14,779 nucleotides of DNA, from NCBI GenBank assembly GCA_017614095.1, contig JAGACN010000124.1, forward strand, positions 1-14,779, in the 5' to 3' direction. Both the position numbers and the translations under genes were made by a program. How positions within the stretch are numbered: the stretch's first letter is position 1; each line of letters begins with the position of its first letter. Positions 1-7,034 of this stretch are shown piece after piece. The DNA comes from Clostridia bacterium. GTDB taxonomy: Bacteria; Bacillota_A; Clostridia; Oscillospirales; CAG-382. The notes under the pieces were generated by a model, which searched no databases, was not told where the DNA came from, and saw nothing but the letters and a program-made list of their open reading frames with translations.

Positions 1-974
1 ACAGCCCCGGCAACGACATGCGCGTGTCCGAGGAACGGTTTGAAGCCTCGCGCAATTTCGCGAACAAGATCTGGAACGCCGCGCGGTTCGTCTTGATGAA
101 TCTGGATACCGACTGCGATCCGGACAACCTGGACTGCGACGGACTGCCGGACGAGGACAAGTGGGTCGTCTCGCTGTTCAACGATCTGGTCCGGGAAGTG
201 CGGGACAATATGGACCGCTACGAACTGGGCGTCGCCGTCGGCAAGATCTACGACTTCGCCTGGGACGTCTTCTGCGACTGGTACATCGTACTGGTGAAGT
301 CCCGTCTGAACGAAAAAGGGACCGATTCCAACCTCAAGGCGCAGAAAGTTTTGACGTATATCCTTTCGAACGTCATGAAACTGCTGCATCCGTTCATGCC
401 GTTCATCACGGAAGAGATCTGGCGCTCCCTCCCGCACGCGGGCGACTCCGTCATGGTCTCCGACTTCCCCGTTTACCGGGAAGACCATTGCTTCCCGGAG
501 CAGGAAGCGTCCATGAAGAAGATCATCGACGCCATCCGCGCGGTGCGAAACGTGCGCGCGGAACGGAACATCCCGCATTCCCGCAAAGCGCATCTGCTGA
601 TCCGGACCGGCGAACCGGAAACCTTCCTCGGAAAAGAAGCTTTCTTCCTCCGGCTCGCGTACGCGTCCGGCGTGGAGATCTCGTCCGAAGCCGGAACGTC
701 CGGGGCCGCGCTCCGCGCCATTACCGACGTGTGCGAGATCCAGATTCCGCTGTCCGACCTGATCGATAAGGCGGAGGAGACCGCCCGGCTGAACAAGGAA
801 CTGGCAAACGCGGCCGGCGAAGCCGAACGGGCAAAGGCGAAACTGTCCAATTCCGCGTTCGTGGAAAAGGCGCCCGAAAAACTCGTCCAGGCGGAGCGGG
901 ACAAACTCGCGGCCGCAGAAGCGAAAATCGAAAAAATAAAAGAAGCCCTCGCTCAGCTGGCTTCCGTCGAATAA
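1..974 (+). CDS. valS: Valyl-tRNA synthetase, C-terminal part (5' truncated by window edge)
   Basis: Class I aminoacyl-tRNA synthetase that charges tRNA-Val in the cytoplasm. The frame is open from base 3 and reads SPGNDMRVSEERFEASRNFA, the stretch that in ValRS follows shortly after the KMSKS loop, so the catalytic domain lies off the window. About 323 codons remain of a family size near 880. Seen in order: the Rossmann-fold exit, the helical anticodon-binding domain (DKWVVSLFN, then LLHPFMPFITEEIW), and a C-terminal Lys/Glu/Ala-rich coiled-coil arm (roughly the last 70 residues) ending in AQLASVE. The ATG at 18 is internal, not the start. The stop TAA at 972-974 abuts the ribosome binding site of the next gene, so the two are probably co-transcribed. 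Identity is secure from the conserved blocks. Confidence 0.96.
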   Translation, partial: SPGNDMRVSEERFEASRNFANKIWNAARFVLMNLDTDCDPDNLDCDGLPDEDKWVVSLFNDLVREVRDNMDRYELGVAVGKIYDFAWDVFCDWYIVLVKSRLNEKGTDSNLKAQKVLTYILSNVMKLLHPFMPFITEEIWRSLPHAGDSVMVSDFPVYREDHCFPEQEASMKKIIDAIRAVRNVRAERNIPHSRKAHLLIRTGEPETFLGKEAFFLRLAYASGVEISSEAGTSGAALRAITDVCEIQIPLSDLIDKAEETARLNKELANAAGEAERAKAKLSNSAFVEKAPEKLVQAERDKLAAAEAKIEKIKEALAQLASVE

Positions 975-980
975 GGAGGA
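973..980 (+). promoter_or_regulatory. Ribosome binding site of the Mrp-type gene
   Basis: AAGGAGGA, near-perfect anti-16S complementarity, overlaps the valS stop codon and lies 8 nt before the ATG at 989. It fixes the start of the Mrp gene and shows tight coupling to valS. Confidence 0.85.
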
Positions 981-988
981 TACCTCTT

Positions 989-1819
989 ATGGCCGAATGT
1001 ACGCACGACTGCTCCACCTGCAGCGAAAACTGTTCTTCCCGTGAGCCGGAAAGCCTGCTGGAGCCCATCAACGAGCACTCCTCCTGCAAAAAAGTCATCG
1101 GCGTCGTCAGCGGCAAGGGCGGCGTCGGAAAATCCATGGTCACCTCGCTGCTGGCCGTCCTGGCCAGCCGGGCGGGCCTGAAGACCGCCATTCTGGACGC
1201 GGACATCACGGGTCCGTCCATTCCGAAAGCGTTCGGCATCCATGAAAAGGCGCTGGCGTCCGAAGAAGGCATCTATCCGGCCGTGACCAAGACGGGCATC
1301 CGGCTGATGTCCGTCAACCTGCTGCTGGACAGCGAATCCGATCCGGTCGTCTGGCGCGGCCCGATCCTTGCCGGCGTCGTCAAGCAGTTCTGGACGGACG
1401 TGATCTGGGGAGAAACGGACATCATGTTCATCGATATGCCTCCCGGAACCGGAGACGTCCCGCTGACCGTCTTCCAGTCCATTCCGCTCGACGGGATCGT
1501 CGTCGTCACTTCTCCTCAGGAGCTGGTGTCCATGATCGTCGACAAAGCGGTCAAAATGGCCGGTTTAATGAACATCCCGGTACTCGGACTGATCGAGAAC
1601 TACTCCTATTTCCAGTGCCCCGATTGCGGCGCGAAGCACGAGATCTTCGGCAGAAGCCGCGCGGAAGAGACCGCGAGCGCATTCGGGATCCCGTCGGTCG
1701 TCCAGCTTCCCGTGGATTCCGGGCTCGCCGCGGCCGCGGACGCGGGGATGCTGGAACTGTTCGAAGGCGACTGGCTGGACAGCCTGCTGCCGGCTCTGCT
1801 GCCGGACGCGGACGAATAA
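989..1819 (+). CDS. mrp: Mrp/NBP35-family Fe-S cluster carrier ATPase
   Basis: Cytoplasmic P-loop ATPase of the SIMIBI/MinD group, thought to hold and transfer Fe-S clusters to apoproteins (ApbC/NBP35 family). The 276-residue protein has the deviant Walker A SGKGGVGKS (about 41-49), a Walker B/switch region FIDMPPGTGDVPLT (about 147-160), and the C-terminal CPDC pair (C210, C213), which in this family bridges a cluster across the dimer. It also has an N-terminal Cys cluster (C4, C8, C11, C15), the second binding site found in NBP35-type and many clostridial proteins and missing from the shorter E. coli form. The start at 989 is set by the strong upstream site. It follows valS by 14 nt and ends before a convergent hairpin. 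Family is certain; client proteins cannot be told from context. Confidence 0.93.
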   Translation: MAECTHDCSTCSENCSSREPESLLEPINEHSSCKKVIGVVSGKGGVGKSMVTSLLAVLASRAGLKTAILDADITGPSIPKAFGIHEKALASEEGIYPAVTKTGIRLMSVNLLLDSESDPVVWRGPILAGVVKQFWTDVIWGETDIMFIDMPPGTGDVPLTVFQSIPLDGIVVVTSPQELVSMIVDKAVKMAGLMNIPVLGLIENYSYFQCPDCGAKHEIFGRSRAEETASAFGIPSVVQLPVDSGLAAAADAGMLELFEGDWLDSLLPALLPDADE

Positions 1820-1831
1820 AACAGAATAGGA

Positions 1832-1883
1832 AAAGGGGCTGTTTATGACCCGGCATGTCTGCGGGGGCGTAAACAGCTCCTTT
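1832..1883. terminator. Long convergent (bidirectional) terminator hairpin
   Basis: Between the facing stops of the mrp-like gene (+) and the alpha-galactosidase gene (-). The left arm at 1832-1845 (AAAGGGGCTGTTTA) pairs with the right arm at 1870-1883 (TAAACAGCTCCTTT) over 14 pairs with one G-T wobble, around a 24-nt loop. Runs rich in A on one side and T on the other let it serve both directions. The minus-strand transcript has the better tail (CCCCTTTTCC). Confidence 0.75.
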
Positions 1884-1893
1884 CTGCAATCCG

Positions 1894-4074
1894 TCACTTC
1901 ACTTCTTCGAGAATCCAAAGGATCGACCGGTACTCCAGCGTGGTCGGCGCGTGCAGACCGAACGCCATCAGTTCGTCTCCGCGATGGATCTGACCGGAGA
2001 ACCGCTCTTTGTAAAGGGCGTCTGGCTTCAAACCGCGCAACGCGATCCGTTCGTTGTTGCCGTACATCCGGACATGCGTCAGCACGTAGCCCGCGATGCA
2101 GACCGAACGGTCTTCGGACACCGTGCACCAGGCGGCGCAGGTCTCTTCGTGCGGATCCCGCAGCCGGTAATAGGTTCCTCCGCACAAAACGCTTCCGAAT
2201 TCCTTATAGATGTTCCCGGTATCCAGGACCATCTTTTTTTCTTCATCGGACAGTTTTGTCGGATCCAGTTCGTATCCGAACGAACCGGTCAGCGCGACGC
2301 AGAACCGGGTCTCGAACGGAGTCACGTGTCCGGTCTGATGGTTGGGGGACGCCGACACGTGCGCGCTCATCGCGGAGAGCGGATACACTAAGGATGTCCC
2401 GTACTGGATGCGGAGACGCTCGATGGCATCCGAGTTGTCCGACGTCCAGACTTGCGGCATATAGTAAAGCATGCCGGCGTCGAACCGTCCTCCTCCGCCC
2501 GAGCAGGATTCGAACAGCACGTCCGGGAAATCTCCGGTCAGCCGTTCCAGCAGCGCGTACAGGCCGAGATAATACCTATGCCCGACTTCCCGCTGGCGGT
2601 CCGCCGGCAGCAGGTCGCTGCCGACCTCGGTCGCGTTCCGGTTGAAGTCCCATTTCACATAGGCGATCATGCCGGTCTTCAGGACGTCGGAAATGGCGTT
2701 ATACAGATAATCTCGAACATCTGTTCTCGACAGATCCAGGATGAGCTGGTTCCTTCCCTCGGAGCGCGGGCGTCCGTTCATATGCAGGCACCAGTCCGGA
2801 TGCGCGCGGTAAAGGTCGCTGTCCGGAGAAACCATTTCCGGTTCGAACCAGATGCCCAGTTTGATGCCCAGTTCGTTCAGATGCCGGTATACGGCCTCGA
2901 TGCCGCCGGGCAGTTTCCGGCGGTCGACCACCCAGTCGCCCAGCGAACAGTTGTCCGTGTCCCGCTTTCCGAACCAGCCGTCGTCGATGACCAGCAGTTC
3001 GATCCCGAGACCGGCGCAGCAGGTGCCGATCTCTTTCAGGCGGTTTTCGTCGAACGAGAAGTAGCAGGCCTCCCAGCTGTTCAGCAGGACCGGTCTGCGG
3101 CTGTCGCGGTATTTGCCGCGGCAGAGACGCGTGCGGAACAGGCGGTGGAAGCGGTGGGACAGAGCCCCCAATCCCGTGCCGGAATAGACCAGCACGGCTT
3201 CCGGCGTATGGAAGTCCTCCCCGGGCTCCAGTTTCCAGCTGAACTCTTCGGGGTTCAGACCGATGACCGTACGCGCGGTGTCGAACTGATTCGCGGCGGC
3301 TTCGGCGGTAAAGGATCCGGAGTAGACCAGTACCTGCCCGTAAACGTCTCCGCTCTCCTCATCCGCGTTCGGAGACGTCAGGATGAGGAAGGGGTTGTGC
3401 ACATGCGAGGAGGCGCCCCGTCTGCTGTCCAGCAGGAACCTTCCGTGCGCCAGCGGGACCGATTCCAGATTCCGTTCCCGGCAATGCGTGCCGAAGTTGG
3501 CGATCACCCGGTACCGGATGTGATCGAAATCCACGCTCGCGCTCATCGCGCGGCGCAGAACGACGGCGGAGTCTCCCCCGTTCCGGATACGGGCGTAGCG
3601 CGTCAATGCGTCGTAGCCGTCCAGGACGCAGTAATAGAGGTCCACCTCCAGACGGCTGACCGGATCCGCCATATGGACGATCAGCGTCTCGCATTCGCCC
3701 GCTTCCGCGTAGACGGCCGGAAGCCCGGGAATGGCCTGCTTCTCATGCAGCACCGTATGACCGGTATAGCGCAGATCCGCGATGTTGCTGCCGTCCGCGT
3801 TCTCCGCTTCCAGCGCGGGCGTCCGCAGATCGCCTCTGCCCCAGCAGGGATACTCCAGCGGAACGTCGTCCAGGATGAAGCCTTCGCACCGCTCCATGCG
3901 CGGAGAAAAGGCGGCGCGCCCCTGTTCCCTGAAAAAATAGGAATGGTCGCCCTCCGCCAGTTTTGCGCCCCAGTACAAATGAAGCAGGAATCCGTCGCGC
4001 ACCTGCATGACGTAGCTGGCGTGCGCGGTATTCAGTTGGAACTGCAGGGGATCGGAATGAATGAAGATCGACAT
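1894..4074 (-). CDS. Alpha-galactosidase, glycoside hydrolase family 36
   Basis: Retaining alpha-galactosidase that releases terminal alpha-1,6-linked galactose from melibiose, raffinose-type oligosaccharides or galactomannan fragments. No signal peptide is seen, so it is probably cytoplasmic and acts on imported sugars. The 726 residues match the usual GH36 length. Domains: N-terminal beta-supersandwich (about 1-310), (beta/alpha)8 barrel (about 325-625) with NSWEACYF (332-339), IDDGWFG (363-369), IWFEPEMV, the nucleophile in YVKWDFNRN (D476), ESCSGGGGRFD and the acid/base in WTSDNSD (D546), then a C-terminal beta-sandwich. The start ATG at 4074 is preceded by GGAGG. It begins 22 nt after the mgtE stop, so it is likely read from the mgtE promoter. 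No sugar transporter or sugar regulator is adjacent. Family certain; exact substrate inferred. Confidence 0.94.
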   Translation of the reverse strand: MSIFIHSDPLQFQLNTAHASYVMQVRDGFLLHLYWGAKLAEGDHSYFFREQGRAAFSPRMERCEGFILDDVPLEYPCWGRGDLRTPALEAENADGSNIADLRYTGHTVLHEKQAIPGLPAVYAEAGECETLIVHMADPVSRLEVDLYYCVLDGYDALTRYARIRNGGDSAVVLRRAMSASVDFDHIRYRVIANFGTHCRERNLESVPLAHGRFLLDSRRGASSHVHNPFLILTSPNADEESGDVYGQVLVYSGSFTAEAAANQFDTARTVIGLNPEEFSWKLEPGEDFHTPEAVLVYSGTGLGALSHRFHRLFRTRLCRGKYRDSRRPVLLNSWEACYFSFDENRLKEIGTCCAGLGIELLVIDDGWFGKRDTDNCSLGDWVVDRRKLPGGIEAVYRHLNELGIKLGIWFEPEMVSPDSDLYRAHPDWCLHMNGRPRSEGRNQLILDLSRTDVRDYLYNAISDVLKTGMIAYVKWDFNRNATEVGSDLLPADRQREVGHRYYLGLYALLERLTGDFPDVLFESCSGGGGRFDAGMLYYMPQVWTSDNSDAIERLRIQYGTSLVYPLSAMSAHVSASPNHQTGHVTPFETRFCVALTGSFGYELDPTKLSDEEKKMVLDTGNIYKEFGSVLCGGTYYRLRDPHEETCAAWCTVSEDRSVCIAGYVLTHVRMYGNNERIALRGLKPDALYKERFSGQIHRGDELMAFGLHAPTTLEYRSILWILEEVK

Positions 4075-4096
4075 AGGAAACCTCCGGATAGCGGAA

Positions 4097-5467
4097 TCAT
4101 TGCGTGAAATCGAGCAGCCTGGTCGCGATCGCGAAATAGATCAGCAGGCTCAGCGCGTCCACGATGGTCGTGATGAACGGACTCGCCATCACGGCCGGGT
4201 CCAGCCCGATCCGTTTGGCCAGTATGGGCAGCGTGCAGCCGACGAACTTGGCGACCACGATGGTCAGCGCCAGCGTCAGACAGACGACGAGCGCCTGCAT
4301 GACCGACGCACCGTCGACCAGGATCACCTTCCCGAATCCGACGACCGCAAGGCAGAGACCGCACAGCAGCGCGACGCGGACCTCTTTCCAGATGACGCGC
4401 AATACGTCCCGCATCTGAACGTCGCCCAGAGACAGGCTTCGGATGATCGTGACCGAGGACTGTCCGCCGGCGTTTCCGGCGGTATCCATCAGCATCGGAA
4501 TAAAGATGGTCAGGATCGGGATGATGGCCAGCTTTTCGTTGAAATGGTCGAGGATGGTGCTGGTGAACGTCGCGGATACCATCAAGAGCAGCAGCCACGG
4601 GATGCGCTTCCGCCAGGTCTCGAAAACGCCGGTCGCCAGATAAGGCTTGTCGGTCGGCAGGATGGCAGCCATCTTTTCGATGTCTTCCGTTGCCTCTTCC
4701 TGCAGAACGTCCGCCGCGTCATCGTACGTGATGATGCCGACCAGCCGTTTGCCCTTGTCAACGACGGGTATCGCCAGGAAGTCGTACTTGGCCATCGTCT
4801 GCGCGACGGTTTCCTTGTCTTCCGACGTTTCCACCGAAATGACGTTCGTCGTCATGATCTCACTGATCTCGCACTCTTCGTCAGCCAGCAGCAGGTCCTT
4901 GACGGTCACCAGACCGATCAGCGAACGGTCGCGTTCGGTCACGTAGCAGGTATAGATGGTCTCCTTGTCCACGCCGGTCCTCCGGATGCGCGCAAACGCG
5001 TCCGCAACAGTCATGTCCTTGTTGAGGCGTACGTACTCGGTGGTCATGATGCTGCCCGCGCTGTCTTTCGGGTAACGCAGGATCTGATTGATGGCGGTGC
5101 GCGATTCCGCGTCCGTATTCTTCAGGATGCGCTTGACCACGTTGGCGGGCATCTCCTCGATGATGTCGACCGTATCGTCGATATACAGCTCATCCAGGAC
5201 TTCGTGCAGTTCGTTGTCCGTAAAGGTCTTGATCAACGCCTCCTGGCTTTGCGGAGACATTTCGACGAACACTTCGGCCGCCGTCTCTTTCGGCAGCAGG
5301 CGGAATACGCGCGCGCGTTCGCTCTCCTCCATTTCTTCGACCACCAGGCCGATATCCTGCGGGGCGAGAATGGACAGCGCGCCGCGGATCTCGCGGAACT
5401 GGTGATTGGTCAGCATTTCGCTGATCTTTTTCGGAAACTCCTCCCGGAGCATGGTATCCATTTCCAT
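4097..5467 (-). CDS. mgtE: Magnesium transporter MgtE
   Basis: Homodimeric Mg2+ channel of the inner membrane, gated by cytoplasmic Mg2+ binding. The 456 residues match the family length near 450. Order: MgtE N domain of helical repeats (about 20-125), paired CBS domains (about 135-195 and 200-255), a connecting helix, then five membrane segments from about 287 to 450. Conserved features include the PMLMDTAGNAGGQSS stretch (about 324-338) and FITTIVDAL, where D437 is the likely counterpart of the pore Asp (D432 in Thermus thermophilus). The frame is open upstream to an ATG at 5509, but I choose 5467 because GAGGAAAGGATGG sits 9 nt upstream and the family N-terminus starts about here. It is the first gene of a minus-strand unit with the alpha-galactosidase, behind a long leader. 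Confidence 0.94.
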   Translation of the reverse strand: MEMDTMLREEFPKKISEMLTNHQFREIRGALSILAPQDIGLVVEEMEESERARVFRLLPKETAAEVFVEMSPQSQEALIKTFTDNELHEVLDELYIDDTVDIIEEMPANVVKRILKNTDAESRTAINQILRYPKDSAGSIMTTEYVRLNKDMTVADAFARIRRTGVDKETIYTCYVTERDRSLIGLVTVKDLLLADEECEISEIMTTNVISVETSEDKETVAQTMAKYDFLAIPVVDKGKRLVGIITYDDAADVLQEEATEDIEKMAAILPTDKPYLATGVFETWRKRIPWLLLLMVSATFTSTILDHFNEKLAIIPILTIFIPMLMDTAGNAGGQSSVTIIRSLSLGDVQMRDVLRVIWKEVRVALLCGLCLAVVGFGKVILVDGASVMQALVVCLTLALTIVVAKFVGCTLPILAKRIGLDPAVMASPFITTIVDALSLLIYFAIATRLLDFTQ

Positions 5468-5685
5468 AAAAAAATACCATCCTTTCCTCATGATAGCCGA
5501 TGCCGGCAACAGGTATCAGGAACAGTGATGGCAAAGGAAAAGGCAAAAGACCCGATGCAAACGGTCAGCAGAGCGTCCCGGACCGACGCCGCCGAAAAAG
5601 GACCGGCTGCAGGGAACTGCGCAATTCCAAGCCACTACTTCGCCCAACGTCCATCCAGATCCACTCCCTTTCGTTCGTTTTTGCT
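5468..5685 (-). other. Long 5' leader of mgtE, unassigned structure
   Basis: The 379-nt divergent intergenic region (5468-5846) holds this roughly 218-nt untranslated leader. Its 5' end is inferred from the promoter at 5692-5720. Mg2+ transporters of Firmicutes are often controlled by an M-box riboswitch, but I could not find its conserved blocks here. Visible structure: a short near-palindrome at 5613-5628 (GGAATTGCGCAGTTCC on the minus strand) and a hairpin at 5491-5518 formed by TGATA/TATCA plus GCCG/CGGC. The second hairpin lies immediately upstream of the mgtE ribosome binding site and could influence its access. A possible 29-codon leader ORF at 5565-5654 is described separately. Confidence 0.45.
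5565..5654 (-). CDS. Possible 29-residue leader peptide upstream of mgtE
   Basis: A short frame inside the mgtE leader, starting ATG at 5654 and ending TGA at 5565. GGGAG stands about 9 nt before the ATG. The peptide is basic and ends LFRRRRSGTLC, with four adjacent arginine codons (CGG CGG CGT CGG). I recognise no family. Leader peptides control Mg2+ transport genes elsewhere (MgtL of Salmonella), but this one shares no visible sequence with them. It may simply be a chance frame in a GC-rich leader. Confidence 0.2.
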   Translation of the reverse strand: MDVGRSSGLELRSSLQPVLFRRRRSGTLC

Positions 5686-5691
5686 GTATCC

Positions 5692-5720
5692 ATACTACCT
5701 TTTTGGCCCCCGTTTGTCAA
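5692..5720 (-). promoter_or_regulatory. Sigma-A type promoter for mgtE
   Basis: On the minus strand, TTGACA (5720-5715) and TAGTAT (5697-5692) are separated by exactly 17 nt. The -35 box is a perfect consensus match and the -10 box matches at four of six positions. Transcription should start near 5685, leaving a leader of about 218 nt. It is divergent from, and about 50 bp away from, the ung promoter. Confidence 0.75.
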
Positions 5721-5770
5721 TACGCTTTCGAAAGAAAAATCCGGCATATGCGCGTTCTCTTCTCATCCTC

Positions 5771-5799
5771 TTGCAAAAACGAGAAGAATATGGTAAAAT
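5771..5799 (+). promoter_or_regulatory. Sigma-A type promoter for the ung operon
   Basis: TTGCAA (5771-5776), a 17-nt spacer and TAAAAT (5794-5799), with TG at 5791-5792 making an extended -10 element (TGGTAAAAT). The expected start is near 5806, about 40 nt before the ung ATG. Confidence 0.75.
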
Positions 5800-5846
5800 G
5801 GGTCCGGTCAAAACAAAAACCGGCCACCGGAACGGGGAGGCTTTGC

Positions 5847-6509
5847 ATGTTTCATTTCGGCAACCACTGGGACGATCTCCTGGCCCCGGAATACGACAAG
5901 CCGTATTACCAGGCTTTACGGGCCTTTCTTATCCGCGAATACCGCGGCGGAAACGTCCGCATTTTTCCGCCGATGGAGGATCTGTTCGCCGCGTTCCGGA
6001 TCACCGACTATCCCGACGTGAAAGCGGTCATACTCGGGCAGGATCCCTACCACGGCGCCGGACAGGCGCACGGATTGTGCTTTTCCGTCCGGGACGGCAT
6101 TCCGGCACCGCCCTCCCTGCAGAACATCTTCAAGGAACTGCACGACGATCTCGGCGTCCCGATCCCGCGCAGCGGGAACCTGACCCGCTGGGCCGAACGC
6201 GGCGTCCTGCTGCTGAACAGCGTTCTCACCGTCCGCGAGGGGATGGCGGGAAGCCACCGCGGCAAAGGGTGGGAGACCTTCACCGACCGGGCCATCTCGC
6301 TTCTGAACGAAAAGGAGACGCCGGTCTGCTTCCTGCTCTGGGGAAACTACGCGCGCAGCAAAAAAGAACTGATCACCTCTCCGAAGCACCTGGTCCTGGA
6401 GGCGGCCCATCCCAGCCCGCTCTCCGCGCGGTCGTTTTTCGGATGCAGACATTTTTCCAAATGCAATCAATTTCTGGGGGACGGCGCCATCGACTGGACG
6501 CTGGAATGA
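5847..6509 (+). CDS. ung: Uracil-DNA glycosylase (family 1)
   Basis: Removes uracil from DNA after cytosine deamination or dUTP misincorporation, starting base excision repair. The 220 residues are close to the E. coli size (229). Catalytic features: GQDPYHG (64-70) with the water-activating D66, the uracil-binding LLLNSVLTV (N124), and HPSPLSA with the catalytic H188. All key residues are present. The frame runs upstream to 5703, but that extension would cross the promoter. The ATG at 5847 is preceded by GGGGAGG (5834-5840) and gives the normal family N-terminus. First gene of a three-gene plus-strand run; the next gene begins 24 nt later. Confidence 0.96.
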   Translation: MFHFGNHWDDLLAPEYDKPYYQALRAFLIREYRGGNVRIFPPMEDLFAAFRITDYPDVKAVILGQDPYHGAGQAHGLCFSVRDGIPAPPSLQNIFKELHDDLGVPIPRSGNLTRWAERGVLLLNSVLTVREGMAGSHRGKGWETFTDRAISLLNEKETPVCFLLWGNYARSKKELITSPKHLVLEAAHPSPLSARSFFGCRHFSKCNQFLGDGAIDWTLE

Positions 6510-6533
6510 AACCCTCTCCGGGAGCCTTCTGTC

Positions 6534-7034
6534 ATGATTAAACTGATCAAAAAGATATGGGGGATGGAACTGATCCGCTATCTGTTCGCCGGCGGAACGG
6601 CCTTCCTCTTCGACAACCTGACCTTTTATCTGTTCAACAACCTGATCCTGCCGGACATGGGCGGATGGTGGATCATCGAAGACCTCAAGAACATGATCTC
6701 CGTTTTCCTCGGCTTTTTGGTCGGATTGCTGATCAACAACTTCATCTCGATGTTCCTTGTCTTTACGTCCGACGAACAGAAAAAGAAAAGCCGCACGTCG
6801 CGCGCGTTCTTCCTCTTCTCGGTCGTCGGCGTCATCGGTCTGGGGCTGAGCATCGGCGGGAACCAGCTGTGCATCGTCCTGTTCGGCGAAGGGGACACGA
6901 AGGAACTGATCTACAAGATCCTGGTCGCCGTTCCGGTCACCGCATGGAACTACCTCGGCCGCAAATTCCTGGTCCGTACCAAAAAAGAGCCCGCTCCTGC
7001 AGACAGCGGGAAGGAGGACGAAACCAATGTCTAA
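6534..7034 (+). CDS. GtrA-family polytopic membrane protein
   Basis: Small inner-membrane protein of the GtrA/DPMS3 family. Characterised members help flip or position lipid-linked sugars (such as undecaprenyl-phosphate glucose) for cell-surface glycosylation. The 166 residues hold four predicted membrane segments (about 14-38, 54-79, 90-117 and 127-148), basic ends ([18 protein letters not shown]) and a hydrophilic tail. The early [16 protein letters not shown] matches the GtrA motif. GGGAG (6520-6524) supports the ATG at 6534. Its end overlaps the following flavoprotein start by 8 nt, which points to translational coupling. No glycosyltransferase lies within the window. Family assignment is firm, the substrate unknown. 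Confidence 0.85.
   Translation: MIKLIKKIWGMELIRYLFAGGTAFLFDNLTFYLFNNLILPDMGGWWIIEDLKNMISVFLGFLVGLLINNFISMFLVFTSDEQKKKSRTSRAFFLFSVVGVIGLGLSIGGNQLCIVLFGEGDTKELIYKILVAVPVTAWNYLGRKFLVRTKKEPAPADSGKEDETNV
7011..7018 (+). promoter_or_regulatory. Ribosome binding site inside the gtrA-like 3' end
   Basis: AAGGAGGA within the last codons of the GtrA-family gene, 8 nt before the ATG at 7027. It fixes the flavoprotein start and explains the 8-nt gene overlap. Confidence 0.8.

Noticed and set aside
2452..4107. Plus-strand open frame of 551 codons opposite the alpha-galactosidase
   Set aside because: Shadow frame; the minus strand has all GH36 motifs in order with a proper start and ribosome site.
5468..5700. 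M-box (ykoK) riboswitch before mgtE
   Set aside because: I looked for the conserved blocks such as GGTGAGGCT and the AGACGCC segment on the minus strand and did not find them. A covariance search could still overturn this.
5500..5796. Plus-strand 98-codon frame in the mgtE-ung intergenic region
   Set aside because: It runs through both the mgtE promoter and the ung promoter, lacks a ribosome site, and has low-complexity basic composition.
4061..6541. Plus-strand open frame of 826 codons
   Set aside because: Antisense to mgtE and then running through the intergenic region and ung in another frame. Its Arg/Gln/Asp-rich translation has no domain pattern and arises from the GC-rich codon usage of the real genes.
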